Assembly: GCA_031002005.1 (NCBI GenBank)
Contig: JARYHS010008074.1
Span: forward strand, 176,600,494 to 176,664,493
Reading direction: 5' to 3'
Origin: Vandiemenella viatica
Lineage: Eukaryota > Arthropoda > Insecta > Orthoptera > Morabidae
Length of the DNA stretch: 64,000 nt
This document shows, in pieces, positions 34,801 to 47,189 of this stretch. A program made the translations under genes and the position numbers. The notes below the pieces were generated by a model. The model was not told the DNA's origin and did not search any database. It was given only the letters and a program-made list of their open reading frames with translations. Within the stretch, counting starts at the first letter, position 1, and each line of letters starts with the position of its first letter.

Positions 34801-36865
34801 TTAATACAGCTGTTTCATCAGCTGCAATAGGAACTGAATGTTTGGAATAGAACTTGCACATTGTTCCATGCTAAAAAAGAATTATCTCTGTGTGTTTAAA
34901 CTGTCTGTTTTACGCCTTATTATTACTGAAAGGTATGCTTCAAAAGTTTCTACATAACAAAAATGAACAGGTAATTATTACAACCATTGTATTCACTGTA
35001 TTTATAAAGACAATTGCAGATGTTGCAGTTTCAAAATAGATATAATTTTCGTATAAGACAGATTTGTATAAAAAAATATAGTTTACAATCTAGTTAGTTG
35101 AATAACAGTTGAATTGGAGACCGCGGGGCATCAGTATATATATATATCTATGACACCTGAGATCTGTGACCCAGAAATCCTGCTGAAAAAATTAAATTAA
35201 ATGTTTTGCTAGGAAAATGGAAGTTCGTCCTTAGGCAAAAACAAATTACTTTATATCTTCTCTGGAAAATTCTATTGCAGTTGCTGTATATGTTGTCAGA
35301 ATTTAACGTACTACTGTTTCAATGATTTCATTTCGGAGACAAAACTGATTGGTTACTGCTGCATTCAGGAACTAATTTAAAAAATTATAGCTTCTCCCTC
35401 TAACGATTTTAATAGTAATATCAATTTCCTTTTCTCGATTATTCTGCTTAATTTCTGTAGGTAAAGCAGACGGAACGGACATAACGCAACTGAATTAAGA
35501 CGTTCTGAACAACTCACTGGTTCAGTAGCAGAATCCCTTAATGCAAACACCATTAAAATGTATTTTAATGAGCTGACTACCTAGCTGAAGATACCTGGGC
35601 TGCATCCAAATGCAAATCTCTCGCGACCCCTCTTGCTGTGGGGTGCACGTGCCTGGTCTATTTGGCAAAGCTTTAATCTTCCACAGAGCTGATCTGATTT
35701 TTTTTTTCACACTACTGCTAGAATGCTGATTTGAAAACAATGCAATATTTAAACCACTACATTCTGCAGCCTGCACTGCTTGTTGATTTGCATGCGTAAT
35801 TGCGTCCTCTTTGCGCCAGTAAATAATAAAAATAATGCTGTCAAATAATATCTCCACCACGGGCATAAATATTTTTGGCAATTATTTAACCTAATTTCAG
35901 AGCGTTGATGATCTCTTCTAGAAAATATGACACAGGACTTGATATTAAATGGCTAATCGTGGAGGCACATTTATATTGTTTTTAAAAACGAAACACTTTT
36001 TTACTTTAATGTCGAGTTACACGTAAGCGATCTAAAGTCAAACAGACCACAAGAACTAATTTCGAGAATTACTTAAATGAGAAGAGTCTTTCTGGATGTT
36101 GGAGAATTAAAACAAAGTTAAAGCATGCCGTATGTCAATGTAGCTTATACAAAAAACTGAAAAAATTCCGATTAGTTAATAGTACAATATGGTCTGAGTA
36201 TGAGAGAGGATAATCTATTTCTCCCCAACTTCCAACTTTCTTAACGAGAGAACTACAATAACTTCTTTACCAGAGATTTAATTTCACAAATTTTTGCTTC
36301 ATTGTCTGTGGTTAAATGATAGAACTTATCACAGATTCTAGTCTGTACCGAGACTTGATTTTCTAAACAATAATCGAAATGACAACTTAGCTTTGTATGA
36401 TGTGAAGTACAAAACGAATGAGATTAAAAAAAAAACAAAAAAAAACAAAAAAACAAAACTTATGTCTTGTTTAGAGGATGGAATTCTGTTTTTATTGACA
36501 CCCAAGAACCGAAACACCGAAATATTCATACACAACTTCCTATGTAACTACAACAAACGAAGAATTAATGGACTCTTGGTTGAAAGACAACGTAAATTAT
36601 TATTATTAAGAAAAAGCTCTGATAGAGTTTGAAGTACACGCAGTTAGTACATGATGCGACATGTTTGTGAACTGTAAAACCTTCGTTCATTCGAGAATTA
36701 TAATAATGCACTAATTATCTATTCGGCGGAAGAAAATAAGCAACTTAGGCGCTAGTGAACATAACATGTTCAATAAAAAAAGTTAGCATTATTATGGTAT
36801 AAGTTATATTATGCTAATGATAGGCCATTTATGAATGTTTTTGTACTAAACGCACATGCGTTTAA
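31820..36865. other. Gene-free, AT-rich stretch
   Basis: About 5 kb without a recognised gene. The part at 33850-34160 is GC-richer and has a TATA-like tataagaa at 33957-33964; two overlapping ORFs there (33974-34159, 34120-34311) lack motifs. A minus ORF of 119 codons at 35522-35881 is without recognisable motif. An A-rich (A)nC microsatellite lies at 36426-36457. Confidence 0.55.
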
Positions 36866-36866
36866 T

Positions 36867-37166
36867 ATAAAATTGCGACGGGATTACTGGAGATCGCGAT
36901 TCCACCAAGAGTTATCATAATACTGCAGTGGTCAAACGCAAGACTCCACAATAAATTCTTCCCTAAGTACATTTAACGGTTTCATACTGGTCCAGGCTGT
37001 ATTACAACCTAATTTGTGCTCGAAAATAATGGTCCAGGCTGTATTACAACGGAATTACTACTTGATAATAATACGTCTTGCGACTGACTACATCAGTATT
37101 CCAACGATATTACTATATGTTGTTGTAGCGGAATCGCGATCTCCAGTAGACCCATAAAATTGCGAC
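36867..37166. mobile_element. MITE-like inverted-repeat element with 13-base target duplication
   Basis: A 274-base unit (36880-37153) begins GGGATTACTGGAGATCGCG and its reverse complement begins GGGTCTACTGGAGATCGCG; the ends match at 24 of 28 positions, with TACTGGAGATCGCGATTCC perfect. Directly outside stands the perfect 13-base repeat ataaaattgcgac (36867-36879 and 37154-37166). Inside, ggtccaggctgtattacaac occurs twice, at 36989-37008 and 37031-37050. No ORF. The ends suggest a non-autonomous DNA transposon, but a 13-base duplication is longer than usual for the common superfamilies (2 for Tc1/mariner, 8 for hAT, about 9-11 for Mutator). Confidence 0.75.
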
Positions 37167-37169
37167 AAT

Positions 37170-40055
37170 ATCGGTTATGCTTAATGATTTTAGACAAATT
37201 GAAGCATGTAGCATAATTAATAAAGTGTACTGTTAGCGAAATATATGTAACATATGAACATTTCTTGTATGTATGTCCAAGTGAAATGATACAACAGTTG
37301 ATGGCGTATAGCATAAAAAGATTACTGGAAGCTGGGGTGGAAGACGCCGCTGGGTGTAGCGATATAACGAGCCTGTTAGTGGCTGCACGACAGGACAGGC
37401 AAACAACAACTTAACAAGGCAACGTCAGAAATACGCTGCTTCAGAATCAAAGCTTACGAAATTGTTATGTATCCCCGAATGGTTGTAGGTGTGGTTAAGA
37501 TTCGTTCCTTAAACTCGTAATAGGTAACAGACATTGTACTAAGACATCCAATGGGACGAGATAATGGTTATTACTATCTGATGAAATATTTAAAGAATCC
37601 TAAGAGGAGTTACAAGTTAAAGTGTACGTGAAACACAATCCTTAGCGCCTAAACTCTCTCTAAAACACGCAAAAACAATATTAATATTATACCTGCTACG
37701 AGATTTTTTAAAGCAGAAAAATACCTCGTTTTGTTACTGATACACAAACGTGGAGACTGAAGACAGAAAAAGATGTTTTGAAAACTTTAATAAAGTGAAA
37801 TACTAAAACGAAAGAAATTGGATAAAACATCTTCAAAGATAGCTAAGTGTTCACATAAGTTGACATTTAAAACAAAAAATCACTTCATTTTGCATTGAGG
37901 TGGAATGTTACATACATGTAAAAGATCCTATAGGCGATGGAACGAAATCAAAATTATATGCACACATAACTGGAGGATGATTCTCTGGCCATATAATACG
38001 TATATTCTCTTCAGTGCAGTTAAATTATTTATGTATCAGTATAATCTTTGATTATAAACTGGTTGTATAATAATCATTAGCTTTCCCAAGAAATGAAAAA
38101 CTCTATGGATCGAAAATTTTATTTGTGATAAATTCTTGTTCTGCAGAATGATTCTAAAAATATTCTACCACGGTTTAAAAACGCTAAAAGTTAGGTTATT
38201 TTGATAACAATAAATGATTTCTTAAAACGTTTCGGCGTATTGCACTAGCCTAAATAAACTGTACATATCGTATGTTTATGGCAGAGAATGCCAGTTTGTA
38301 AAACTATAAATGATAAGATAATATAATCGTTACATGTCTACATGACCTATTCTGGCTGAAAAAATCTTATCACATGAGCCTATGAAATTTTACAAAATAA
38401 TATTTTTAGTAATGGGTTTTAATGAAATTTTCGGAAATGCTCACTGATCAAAAGATAATTACGTTAAAATAACAATGATTTCAAAACTTGTTTCAGAATT
38501 TAATTTCGTCTTCTATAAAACTAGTTGAACCGTACGTTCGATCAAAGGATAAGTAAAATAGTTTGAATGTCTCCATTAATCAGCACTGATTCTTTTGTAA
38601 TGAGAAAATGGAACAGTTTTGCATTTTAGTCGAATTTTTTAAACAGACGGCCGATTAAAAATACTTTTTATGAATTAGTGTCACACGTGATTTTGCCTAC
38701 CATATTCATCAGAAATCGAAACTACTACTAATTTACGTGAACATAGCATTCCACTATCACTGTTGACTTATAAGCTCAGTCACAAACAGAATTCGATGTC
38801 TATAACTTCTTCCGCTGCGATGTTGATGAAAAGAGAGAAAAATCTGAGAAAAAAAAATCATCCTGTGAGAGAAACATTATGCATTTTGTCCACAAAATGT
38901 GTCGAGTTTCTGATGTAACTATATGTGAAATTTTATATAGTAGATTTCGCTCTCTATTAGCGCCCTTAATATTTATATTTTTATAAAGAAAACAGATGGA
39001 AGTGTCATTTCAGTGTTGTTGAAAGGTTTGCTGTTATAATGGGGTATTAACGTATTACCTCTTCATTGAAGATACTTTTATAACAAACACGCCATGAAAT
39101 ATTCGCCTTTTGTATTCTAAGTTTTTATAATGGCAGGGAGACTAATTAGAATCACAGATTTACAAGGCTTAGTCGTAACGGAAAATACAGAGCTCTACGC
39201 AAACGTCATGAATGCAGAGGAGGAACATGGAGCGTATATTGCGATTCCTGTTGATAGTATGCTCCTTCCTCAAGCCAAAAGTTTGTCTAGGGGGGGGGGG
39301 GGCCTTACTCTTTTGAGTCATTTCCTATTTATTAATTTATTCCAAACATCAAAGAACATTTTATGCTTTGAAAAGTGACCAGCATCGAAGTGTTTAGATA
39401 GTTCGCGCCTGCATGTAATAATCGAAACAAACGTAAATAATTCTGTATTATGTGATTTTCGCCTAGTGATAAATCCACTCACCACTCGATTATTTATATA
39501 TTAGCACTGAATGAGTCAGTTTTAGTATTCCATTGTGGAACCACTTTGCACTTAAGACAAAATAAGGGAGCATTTGTATTATATCTTCTGGAATATTGTT
39601 TGACAGTTGTCGAATACTGTCCAAGTTATTTGAATAAAGTATTGTGACATATTTAACCACAAAATTAAGCTATCGCTTTTATTTCAATAATTTCTTAAAT
39701 TATTTTTTCTTTTTATTTCAAATCGTTTAGAGCTGTCTGATCTATCAAGTCGACGACACTGCTTATCATATGAACAATAATAAAACGCCAGTGCTTCCTT
39801 CATTAGACAAATTAGTACTCTATTTAATAACGATTGACGGTTTTATTGCACAGGATTATCACTATTTAACCGTAGAAACAATGACCATGTTTTACTTACT
39901 ATTATCCCTCGTTGGTATCGCTTCACATTTTCAGGATTACTAGATCAATCACTCGTAATAAGTAGGATGCTGAATAAATTAGGTTAACGCCAACAAAACG
40001 GTTATAAAGCATAGCCAAAATTAGGATCTCTGGCAAGTGTGTTGGTCCGTGGTGG
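37170..40055. other. Gene-free, AT-rich stretch
   Basis: No recognised gene. A run of 13 G lies at 39290-39302, inside a short ORF (39130-39378) without a known motif. A degraded ccgaaacg word is seen on the minus strand near 38232-38240. Confidence 0.55.
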
Positions 40056-40059
40056 TGAC

Positions 40060-40800
40060 TTAGCGTTACCTCATGAGGTGGCCGGTGGCGCGTTGGTGCA
40101 GATCCAGCTCCGTGGTGGCGGCTGAGGAGTTCCCGTGTAGGCAGGCACTAGGACTCCATATGCGGTCGCGGCGCGGTAGAGCTGTGGCTGGCGTAGCGGA
40201 GCGCGCGGAGGTTCGGTCGCGCGCGCAGCGTCTGCAGGCCAGCACTGGCCGCGGCGCACCCGGCGTCGGCAGCCTCCCCCCACCACGCCGCCCGGGGGCC
40301 AATCGCGGGGCGCGGGGCGGGGCGGACGCCGTTCCGGTTGGAGAGAGCCGGCGGGCCGGGCCCCGCCTACCCGCCTGCCGGCCGGCGCGGCGGGGAAGAG
40401 ACGCTTTTGTGGTTGCGTGTCGCAGGTGGCGGAGGCGGAGAAAAGAAGAAGAGTTGCGGGGGTGGGGCGGCGGGAGGTAGGCGGCCGCTTCTGTTTCTTA
40501 TTCTTATTGTCTGCGGCTGCCATGCGGCGACAATAGAGGCGGTGCCGGCAGGTATAATTAACAGTGGCTGGTGTCTAGCAGGTGTTTTATTGAGCGGGCT
40601 GCCCCTTTGTGGGCGCTGCTGACCCGGAATGAAATCCGTGCAACTCGGCTGCCCCCACCCGCTGTGTACGGCTTTGTGGGACGCCTGCTACCACTCCAAC
40701 CCCAAACACCGGTGATCGGACAATTGTGTGTGGGTCATAAGGCACGGCTAATCAGCCATGCTGCCTCCGCAGCGACCTGCCGCGCAGCTGCTGACAAAAG
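40060..40800. promoter_or_regulatory. CpG island, likely promoter region
   Basis: Abrupt block of very high G+C and CpG in an AT-rich window; for instance 40201-40260 alone holds 12 CpG in 60 bases. GC-box-like words (gggcggggcggacgcc near 40316) occur. Overlapping long ORFs on both strands (40073-40480, 40071-40523 minus, 40338-40622) consist of R, G, A and P runs and are by-products of composition. A candidate splice donor CAG|GTATAA lies at 40549-40557 on the plus strand, so a non-coding or short first exon transcribed rightward is possible. Such islands often mark promoters of broadly expressed or developmental genes in insects with little methylation there. Transcription direction and gene are unknown. 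Confidence 0.6.
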
Positions 40801-40984
40801 AGATGTTCATAACTCCGTTACGAGCACACATTGTGCAACCACTATCTTACTTGACTCCCGTTTTGAATCGGGGTTTCGTCATACTTGATGTAGGATTTCC
40901 GTTACTTCCAATTAAGTTCGCGTAAAGACTGCATTGTTAATGTTTGACTATATTCTTGTTGTTTGTAGGAGAAGCCCCTGATAA

Positions 40985-41520
40985 CCTCTACGATATCGGT
41001 TAGATATCAAGGGAGATAAATAGTTGTGACATAAGCATATTTATGGAGATAATGATAATTTCCCCTTAACGGGTCGAATTCCGAAAAGTTCCCTTTCTTA
41101 AAATATGATGTGACCATGGCATAAAGCTTAATCTTTAAAATGATACCTCATTTATGTATATCAGTTTGTTACCAAGGGAGATAAATGGCTCGTGACACAA
41201 AAACGCGTTAATACTTTTGTCCTTCAAGGGTTGAATTCCGGAAAATTCTTTTTTTAAAATATGATTTCACCAAAGGGGAGACCTTAATCTCTAAAATAAT
41301 ACCTCGTTTTTCGATTTCGGTTCAATATCAAGGGAGATAAACAGCTTGTGGCAAATAATACGTTATCGATATAATGGTAATTTTGAGCTTTAAGGGTTGG
41401 ATTCAGAAAAATTCCTTTCTTAAAATATGATGTGACCAAAGTGGAGACCATACTTTTTAAAATGATATCGCATTCATAGATTTCGGTTAAGTATGAAGGG
41501 AAATAATGGTTTTTTTTTAA
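40985..41520. repeat. Diverged tandem repeat, period 156-166 bases
   Basis: The word caagggagataaa and its neighbours recur at 41008, 41173, 41329 and, degraded, at 41495. Between them each unit carries gttgaattccg-like, ttcctttcttaaaatatgat and gtgacca-like words and then ttaaaatgatacctc. That is a little over three units in tandem with visible divergence and small indels. No coding content is evident. It begins some 185 bases after the CpG island. Confidence 0.85.
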
Positions 41521-41524
41521 CAAA

Positions 41525-43640
41525 AAAAAAGCACCTTATAGAAATAATATGTATGATCTATGTATGTTTTTCCTAAAAGCATTTAATAATACAAATAACA
41601 GAGCAAACAATTTTTTTTTTTACAAAAATGATATTAAGTTGAATAACATCAACTTTTAGAAACGTATAATTGAATTACTGGACCTTTATGTTTCAGTTCA
41701 CAGAGTGGTGAGAGGTTTGCAATTAAATAAAAAAGTCTCCGGTTTGAAATAAGTAATGAAATTGTTCTCCACATTTCTGCTGTTACCGTAAAGAGTATTG
41801 GTACGAGAAATTTCATGCTAGTGGCTTACTGTTATTCCATATTAGTAACACTAATTTAAATAGATCGTTTCGTAATCTTAATGCGGGATAATCAATACAG
41901 TTAACTTCTTAATACGTTTTAAAATCGCATGTTTCTCAAGTTAGATAATATTTTAACGAGTTTAACATGTAATCTGTCTATAAGATCAGAATATTCTAAA
42001 CAATTCTAACTTAATAGATTTCAGTGAATTATTGGCAAGTCAATCCGCAATATAGTTTAGAAAAAATGTTTCAAACACATATTACTAAACCAATAATTCT
42101 AATATTCCTCAAGCCTTTAAGCAAAACGCAATATTCTTGGCACTCAAAACACAGATGAGCTGCTCATCATCCTTCTATTAATTTTTATTCCCTTCCAAAC
42201 ACGATTTCCATAAATGACTTCCATTTGTTTCCGCTGCCATATACACTGTGAATTAAGAACTAAATATGCAGGAAATACGATAAACACCATTAGAGACAAC
42301 AATTTATAAATAATGTTCCGAATTAGGCGATAAATACATCAGCCACGTCTTGTGCCAGCAAAGACGCAATGAAGAACTACGCCCAGATTCCAGCTGTTTC
42401 CATCTCCAGCTGGATGCGAACTCATAAACTACAATTTATTTATTTTTGGAATAAGGCTACTAAGTAGCAGTGGCATTTATTGAGCTTTGCCGGATTATTG
42501 CCGTTATGGTGGGGTCAGTACGCTCTTAGTTTTTCATGAGATTTCCTCATTAAGCTGCCGTATTAATATAAACCGCCCCCACCGTCAGAAACAAATTGTC
42601 TCTTTATCTTTCCTGTTAGCATATGCACAGGAATACGAAAATTGCTTTCATTATAATTTATGCTGTCAAAGTAACAACATTTCGTAACAGACTTTTTAAT
42701 TGAGTGGGGTCGTTTAGTTACACTTGCCTCGTAGGAAAGCTGGTTTACAACATTGGAAATCATTTGTTTCTATACATTCAACAGCTATGTAATGGCATTG
42801 ATCCTGTCTCTGAAAATATTTTTTAATGCCATAAGTTAGGATCAAAGATATATTTAACTGTACTTCTGAATTTGAAATGATTTTTTAATCTTGTACTAAC
42901 TCAAACGAAATGTTAACGACGATGTACAACTTTTCACGTTGAAACAATTAGTTTGATTCTGTGAAATGCACCTATGACGACGCATTTAAAGTGTAATAGT
43001 ATGTTTTTTTTTTAAGGGTAACCCTTATTTAATTCACTGGATTCTGATCATATCATTCTAATGAATGGATTCCATCCCCGTAATGTAATGTAATTCTGTA
43101 AGGTCTGAGAAATACCCCTCTATTTCCCCTCTATATTTGTCCCAAAATGTTTTAGAGTTAGACCAGAGTGGATATTTCTACGGTTCGTATTGCAGATACA
43201 TCACTGTTCCTGTTGCCAACGTATCCTTTATATTCCTGATGAAAAATAGAAAATTTTCTTTTATAATTCAGATCTCTTCTCAAGAATTTTGTTCTTTTAT
43301 TTGCTTCAGAAGATCTGCGTAATATCAAGGTAATCAATAATAACTTGCCACTTCAACATTGCCTTTAGTGTGCAGGGCGACTAGCTTCTCCGTACTCTTT
43401 TGATTCTTTTTCCGTTTCTGGAGACTCACGTCTCATCCATGGTAATAGTTTTTCTCATAAAATTGGTAGAATCCCTTCGAAACGGTCCAAACAATGTTTA
43501 GAAATTTATCAACTTTTAACAAACGCATTCTCCCATTTAATCTTTGATATAAAATGTACTGAAACCTATCGGTCTCAGCAATCTCATAGGATACACCTAA
43601 ATTCGGCTAACGATCCAATACCATATTGCACCTGTTGGGG
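41525..43640. other. Gene-free, AT-rich stretch
   Basis: No gene recognised. The ORFs at 42487-42687, 42563-42763 and 43137-43322 have no motifs. Confidence 0.55.
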
Positions 43641-43651
43641 ATACAGCTAAC

Positions 43652-45390
43652 TTTAATTTAATTTAATTTAATTGCAATGGAGCACAGGCTCCGGTGGCAA
43701 TTTCCCTACACAACCATCTTCCCCCTATCCTCTACAAATTTTATCTTTAAATTCTTTCAAAGTTTTCGGTAAATTATTCATCATTTCTCTTGGTAACTCA
43801 TTCCAATCCCTTACACCCTTACCGAAAAAAGAGAATCTTCCCACACCCTTGTGCCTGAAATCGAGTGCCAGCTTGTGGTCATGGTCATCTTTTCCCTTCC
43901 ATGAACTACTTTTCATACCAACTGCAATATCTTTCCATGCCTCATCGCTAGTATATGCCCTGTACACTCCCATGACCCTCCTCATCCTCCTCCTGTCTTG
44001 CAATGAATCCCATTTCAGCTCCTTTATTATACCCGTCACTGATTGCATTCTGCGATAATTTCCAGAAACAAATCTAGCAGCCTTCTTTGCACCCTCTCCA
44101 ACTCCTGTATTTGATAAGTAAAATGTGGGTCCCGTACTACACTACCATATTCGAACAATGGTCTCACCAAAGTTTTGTAAGCCAATTCCTTTACTTCTCC
44201 CTTACATCCCCTCATCACTCTCTCCAACAAGTGCAGAACTTTGAAACCTTTTCCTACCACCTGTCCAATGTGTCCTGCCCAGTTAAGCTTGTTATCAAAA
44301 GTAATGCCAAGATAATTACATTTCAAGTCTTCAGCAAGCAATTCTTACCCCACCTTATATTCATAATTAATCTTTTGTTTTTTATTTGTGTATCTAATAA
44401 GCTGACTCTTCTTTGCATTTATCTTCATCCCATGTTTACTAACACAACTAGACATCCTGTCCAGATCACCCTGCAACTGTTTACAATCCTCTATCGTTTT
44501 GATTCTTTTATACAGCATTATGTCATCTGCAAACAACCTAATTTCAGATAGTAAACAATCAACACAATTATTCATTAAAATAATGAATAGCAATGGTCCC
44601 AATACGCTACCCTGTGGCACTCCCATTTTTACTTCTACTTCTTTTGATACTACATTTCCTACCCTAACTTTATGTTTTCTACATTTTAAAATTCTTCTAC
44701 CCAGCAAATCACTTTCTCATCCACTCCAATGGTTTTCACCTTATTTAATACCATTTTATGGCTTACTCTGTCAAACGCCTTTGACAGATCTAGTGCTACA
44801 CTATCAATTTGGCCTCCCTTGTCCATTTCATATGAAATATCTTGCATATATCGCACCAACTGAGATTCGCATGAATATCCTTGCCTGAACCCATGTTGCC
44901 TGCTTGAAAACCACTTACGTTCCTCGCATATATTTGTGATGTGGTTGCATATCAATCTTTCCATTTATTTACCTACCACTGATGTCAAACTGATTGGTCT
45001 GTAATTCTCAACTCTATTTCTCACACCTCCTTTATGTACCGGTACTACTATTACACTTTTACAGTCCTGTGGTAAGCAGCAAGTATCCAGACTCAATTTA
45101 AATAATATTTCAATATAAGGTACAATGTCACATCCGGCTATCTTTAAGATATCTGTAGTAATATTATCTTCACCAGCCCCTTAATGTTTTTTCAGCTTTC
45201 TTATTTCCTTCATGATTTCTTCAGGATGAATATCAAATTTTTTACTATCGTCATTTCTAATTGTAACTTCTTTTATGGCTTCCAACTTTTGATGAACTTC
45301 ATTTGACGATAACTCGGCTAAGTCCATCAAAAATGACAGGTTGAACGAAGAGTTCTGGCAGTTGTTTAACCAAATAGAAGTGGTACTAAG
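43652..45390 (-). mobile_element. 5'-truncated LINE (jockey/CR1-like) with reverse transcriptase domain
   Basis: Longest transposon copy here. On the minus strand, from 5' to 3': KKFDIHPEEIMKEIRKLKKH then a stop and GAGEDN (the K..K-APG-D-I region), RVENYRPISLTSVVGK (about 44970-45010), GFRQGYSCESQL, DSVALDLSKAFDRVSHKM (catalytic D in the first palm block), GVPQGSVLGPLLFIILMNN, FADDIMLYKR (the catalytic FADD at 44522-44533), then LGITFDNKLNWAGHIG, KTLVRPLFEYGSVV, ELERVQRR, and the end shared with 11505-11987. The upstream endonuclease domain is absent, so it is truncated near 45390. Breaks: stop after KKLKKH at about 45180, stop before MERLI near 44965, frame change near 44700, stop near 44342, and a one-base loss near 44082 that breaks AARFV. 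It ends in (TTTAA)n at 43652-43672 on the plus strand. It enables the retrotransposition of RNA copies in its intact relatives; this copy is dead. Confidence 0.9.
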
Positions 45391-45394
45391 TGAC

Positions 45395-46570
45395 GCATAT
45401 AGCCTTACTTTCATAATATTGAACATATTTCGAATCCACCTCATTAAATTGCACAACCCTCTTCATATTTAACATGAGGATTTAAGTGAAAGACATACCT
45501 ATACGGTTGGTTTTAAAGAATTTGAAAGGAAGAAATATAGAACAACCATAAAGACATAAATAGGTAACTGAAATTCTTATAATGCTAGAAAAGTGGATTC
45601 TAACGACAGAGAATATAACGAAAACATCTACATAGATAAAATATAAATAAATAAAAAGCAACTAACAATTAATGTGGGGATTTGAACGAAATACATTTTT
45701 TCTTTATTGTTGGCTTGCAGATTAAAACATATTGAATCACTACAGGAATATAAAAAGGAAACCTAAATTCTCAGATTGCTATAATAGCGACATCAATCAC
45801 AACGAAAGCCGGGCGCGTGACGTCACAGCGTTTACAACACGGCACGATGGCCAAACCTACCTTTTATTAGTACTGATGATATAACTATACTTTCCATAAC
45901 GTTGTATTTAGAACAAGCTTTTTGGTATCGTAAGGCAATTATGTGACCAATAATTTTGCTTTATACCGTGGGAATTTTCATCATTTCGTTTTGTTAATAC
46001 ACCCATTAGATAATCGTAAGTGAAATATAAATTTACATCACATATATGAACAAAAATCAATAAATTTATTATATTGGCAAGCAGAATCATTCAAAAATTT
46101 TTAATCGTAGCATTAAATCAACAAATTAAATGCATCGTAATACACGAAAACTAATTATTTCGGAAACTTGGAATAACACAGCTCAATGTAAAATTTCATG
46201 ACAGATGCTATGTAAGTTGTTATGTCAACAAAATACGGTATATCGAGCTTGTTTTAGCATTTTAACAGAAACAATTAAGATCCTCTTAAACAGCGACGAC
46301 GCTAGGGAGAAGCAGTTGAAAAGAATATTCAAATGTCCTGATCGAGTAAATAGATATAAAATAATCCTGTTTTCAGAAATCCATCAATAACTGCATGATC
46401 AGCAAAAACACTCAAAACAAACTCATGGAACCAAGAGTAAACTTATAAATTCCTGTTAGCTACCTTTTTTTTTTTTACAAGTCCGGTTCCGCTGTATGTA
46501 AAGATCGTTACATTATGTTCTGACTGTCGAGATTTTGTTCTGTGATTAAATGCTTGTGTACTTCTCCGTA
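45395..46570. other. Gene-free stretch
   Basis: AT-rich spacer between the LINE and a SINE cluster. I see no gene. Confidence 0.55.
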
Positions 46571-46575
46571 TAGCA

Positions 46576-46809
46576 GACCGAGCATGGTGGGTGAGCGGTA
46601 TGACTCTGGCCTCGCATTCGAGAGGACAAGGGTTCGAATCCCGTCCTGCTACCCAGATTTCGATTTTCCATGATTTCCCTCAAATCTCTAGAGACGAATG
46701 CCGCGATAATTTCTTCGAAAGTCCATGGCCGAATTCCTTCCCATTCCTTGCTTCCCGCGATTCTCGCTTCTGATGATGACGACGTCGACGAGGTGTAAAG
46801 CAAGAAAAA
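46576..46809 (+). repeat. tRNA-derived SINE, main family
   Basis: Full-length copy: gaccgagcatggtgggtgag, then gactctggcctcgcattcg, B box ggttcgaatcccg, body with ttttccatgatttccc, ccatggccgaattccttccc, and the end acgacgtcgacgaggtgtaaa with an A-rich tail. Flanks gtatagcag (left) and ttatagtag (right) may be a mutated target duplication. Confidence 0.88.
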
Positions 46810-46957
46810 TACCTTATAGTAGTATCGTCTTTCTGTGAAGACACCGCAGAGTAGGAAGTACTGATACAAGTCAACTAGTCTGGATTTCTTGTAATAAATA
46901 AGTATCGCATGCTTTAATACCTAAGATTCGTAGTGAAGCAATAACAGGTACAACACT

Positions 46958-47185
46958 GAGTGTGGTCAGTGCGCGTTGAAGACCTGAAATTGCATGTATG
47001 ATGACGCAAGTCCGGCCATCTGGATTTTGTTTTCCATAGTTTCTTGAAATCACTCCGAGCGAATACCAGGAAGGTTCCGGCTAACACCCATAACCGAATT
47101 CTTTCCCTTTCTTTGTCCTCCGTCCCTTCCCACCATTAATGACTTTAAGGTCGACGAGGCGCTAAGGCAATTAAAAAAAAAAAAA
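46958..47185 (+). repeat. tRNA-derived SINE, main family, diverged copy
   Basis: The tRNA part is barely recognisable (gagtgtggtcagtgcgcgtt), the B box is lost, but tccggccatctgg, ttttccatagtttc, ataaccgaattctttccc and aaggtcgacgaggcgctaa follow in the right order, ending in an A-run at 47172-47185. It lies about 150 bases after the copy at 46576, in the same orientation. Confidence 0.8.
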
Positions 47186-47189
47186 GATC

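Noticed and set aside
36393..36632. Lysine-rich ORF
   Set aside because: It is a translation of an (A)nC microsatellite.
40071..40622. Long overlapping ORFs on both strands, one with a signal-peptide-like LLFLILIVCGCHA stretch
   Set aside because: High G+C removes stop codons; the frames are R/G/A/P-rich, overlap each other, and the signal-like one has no ATG start (TTG at 40338). Kept only as part of the CpG island.
43672..44888. Plus-strand ORFs of 128, 154 and 129 codons
   Set aside because: They are antisense shadows of the LINE reverse transcriptase read on the minus strand. The same applies to 11521-11928.
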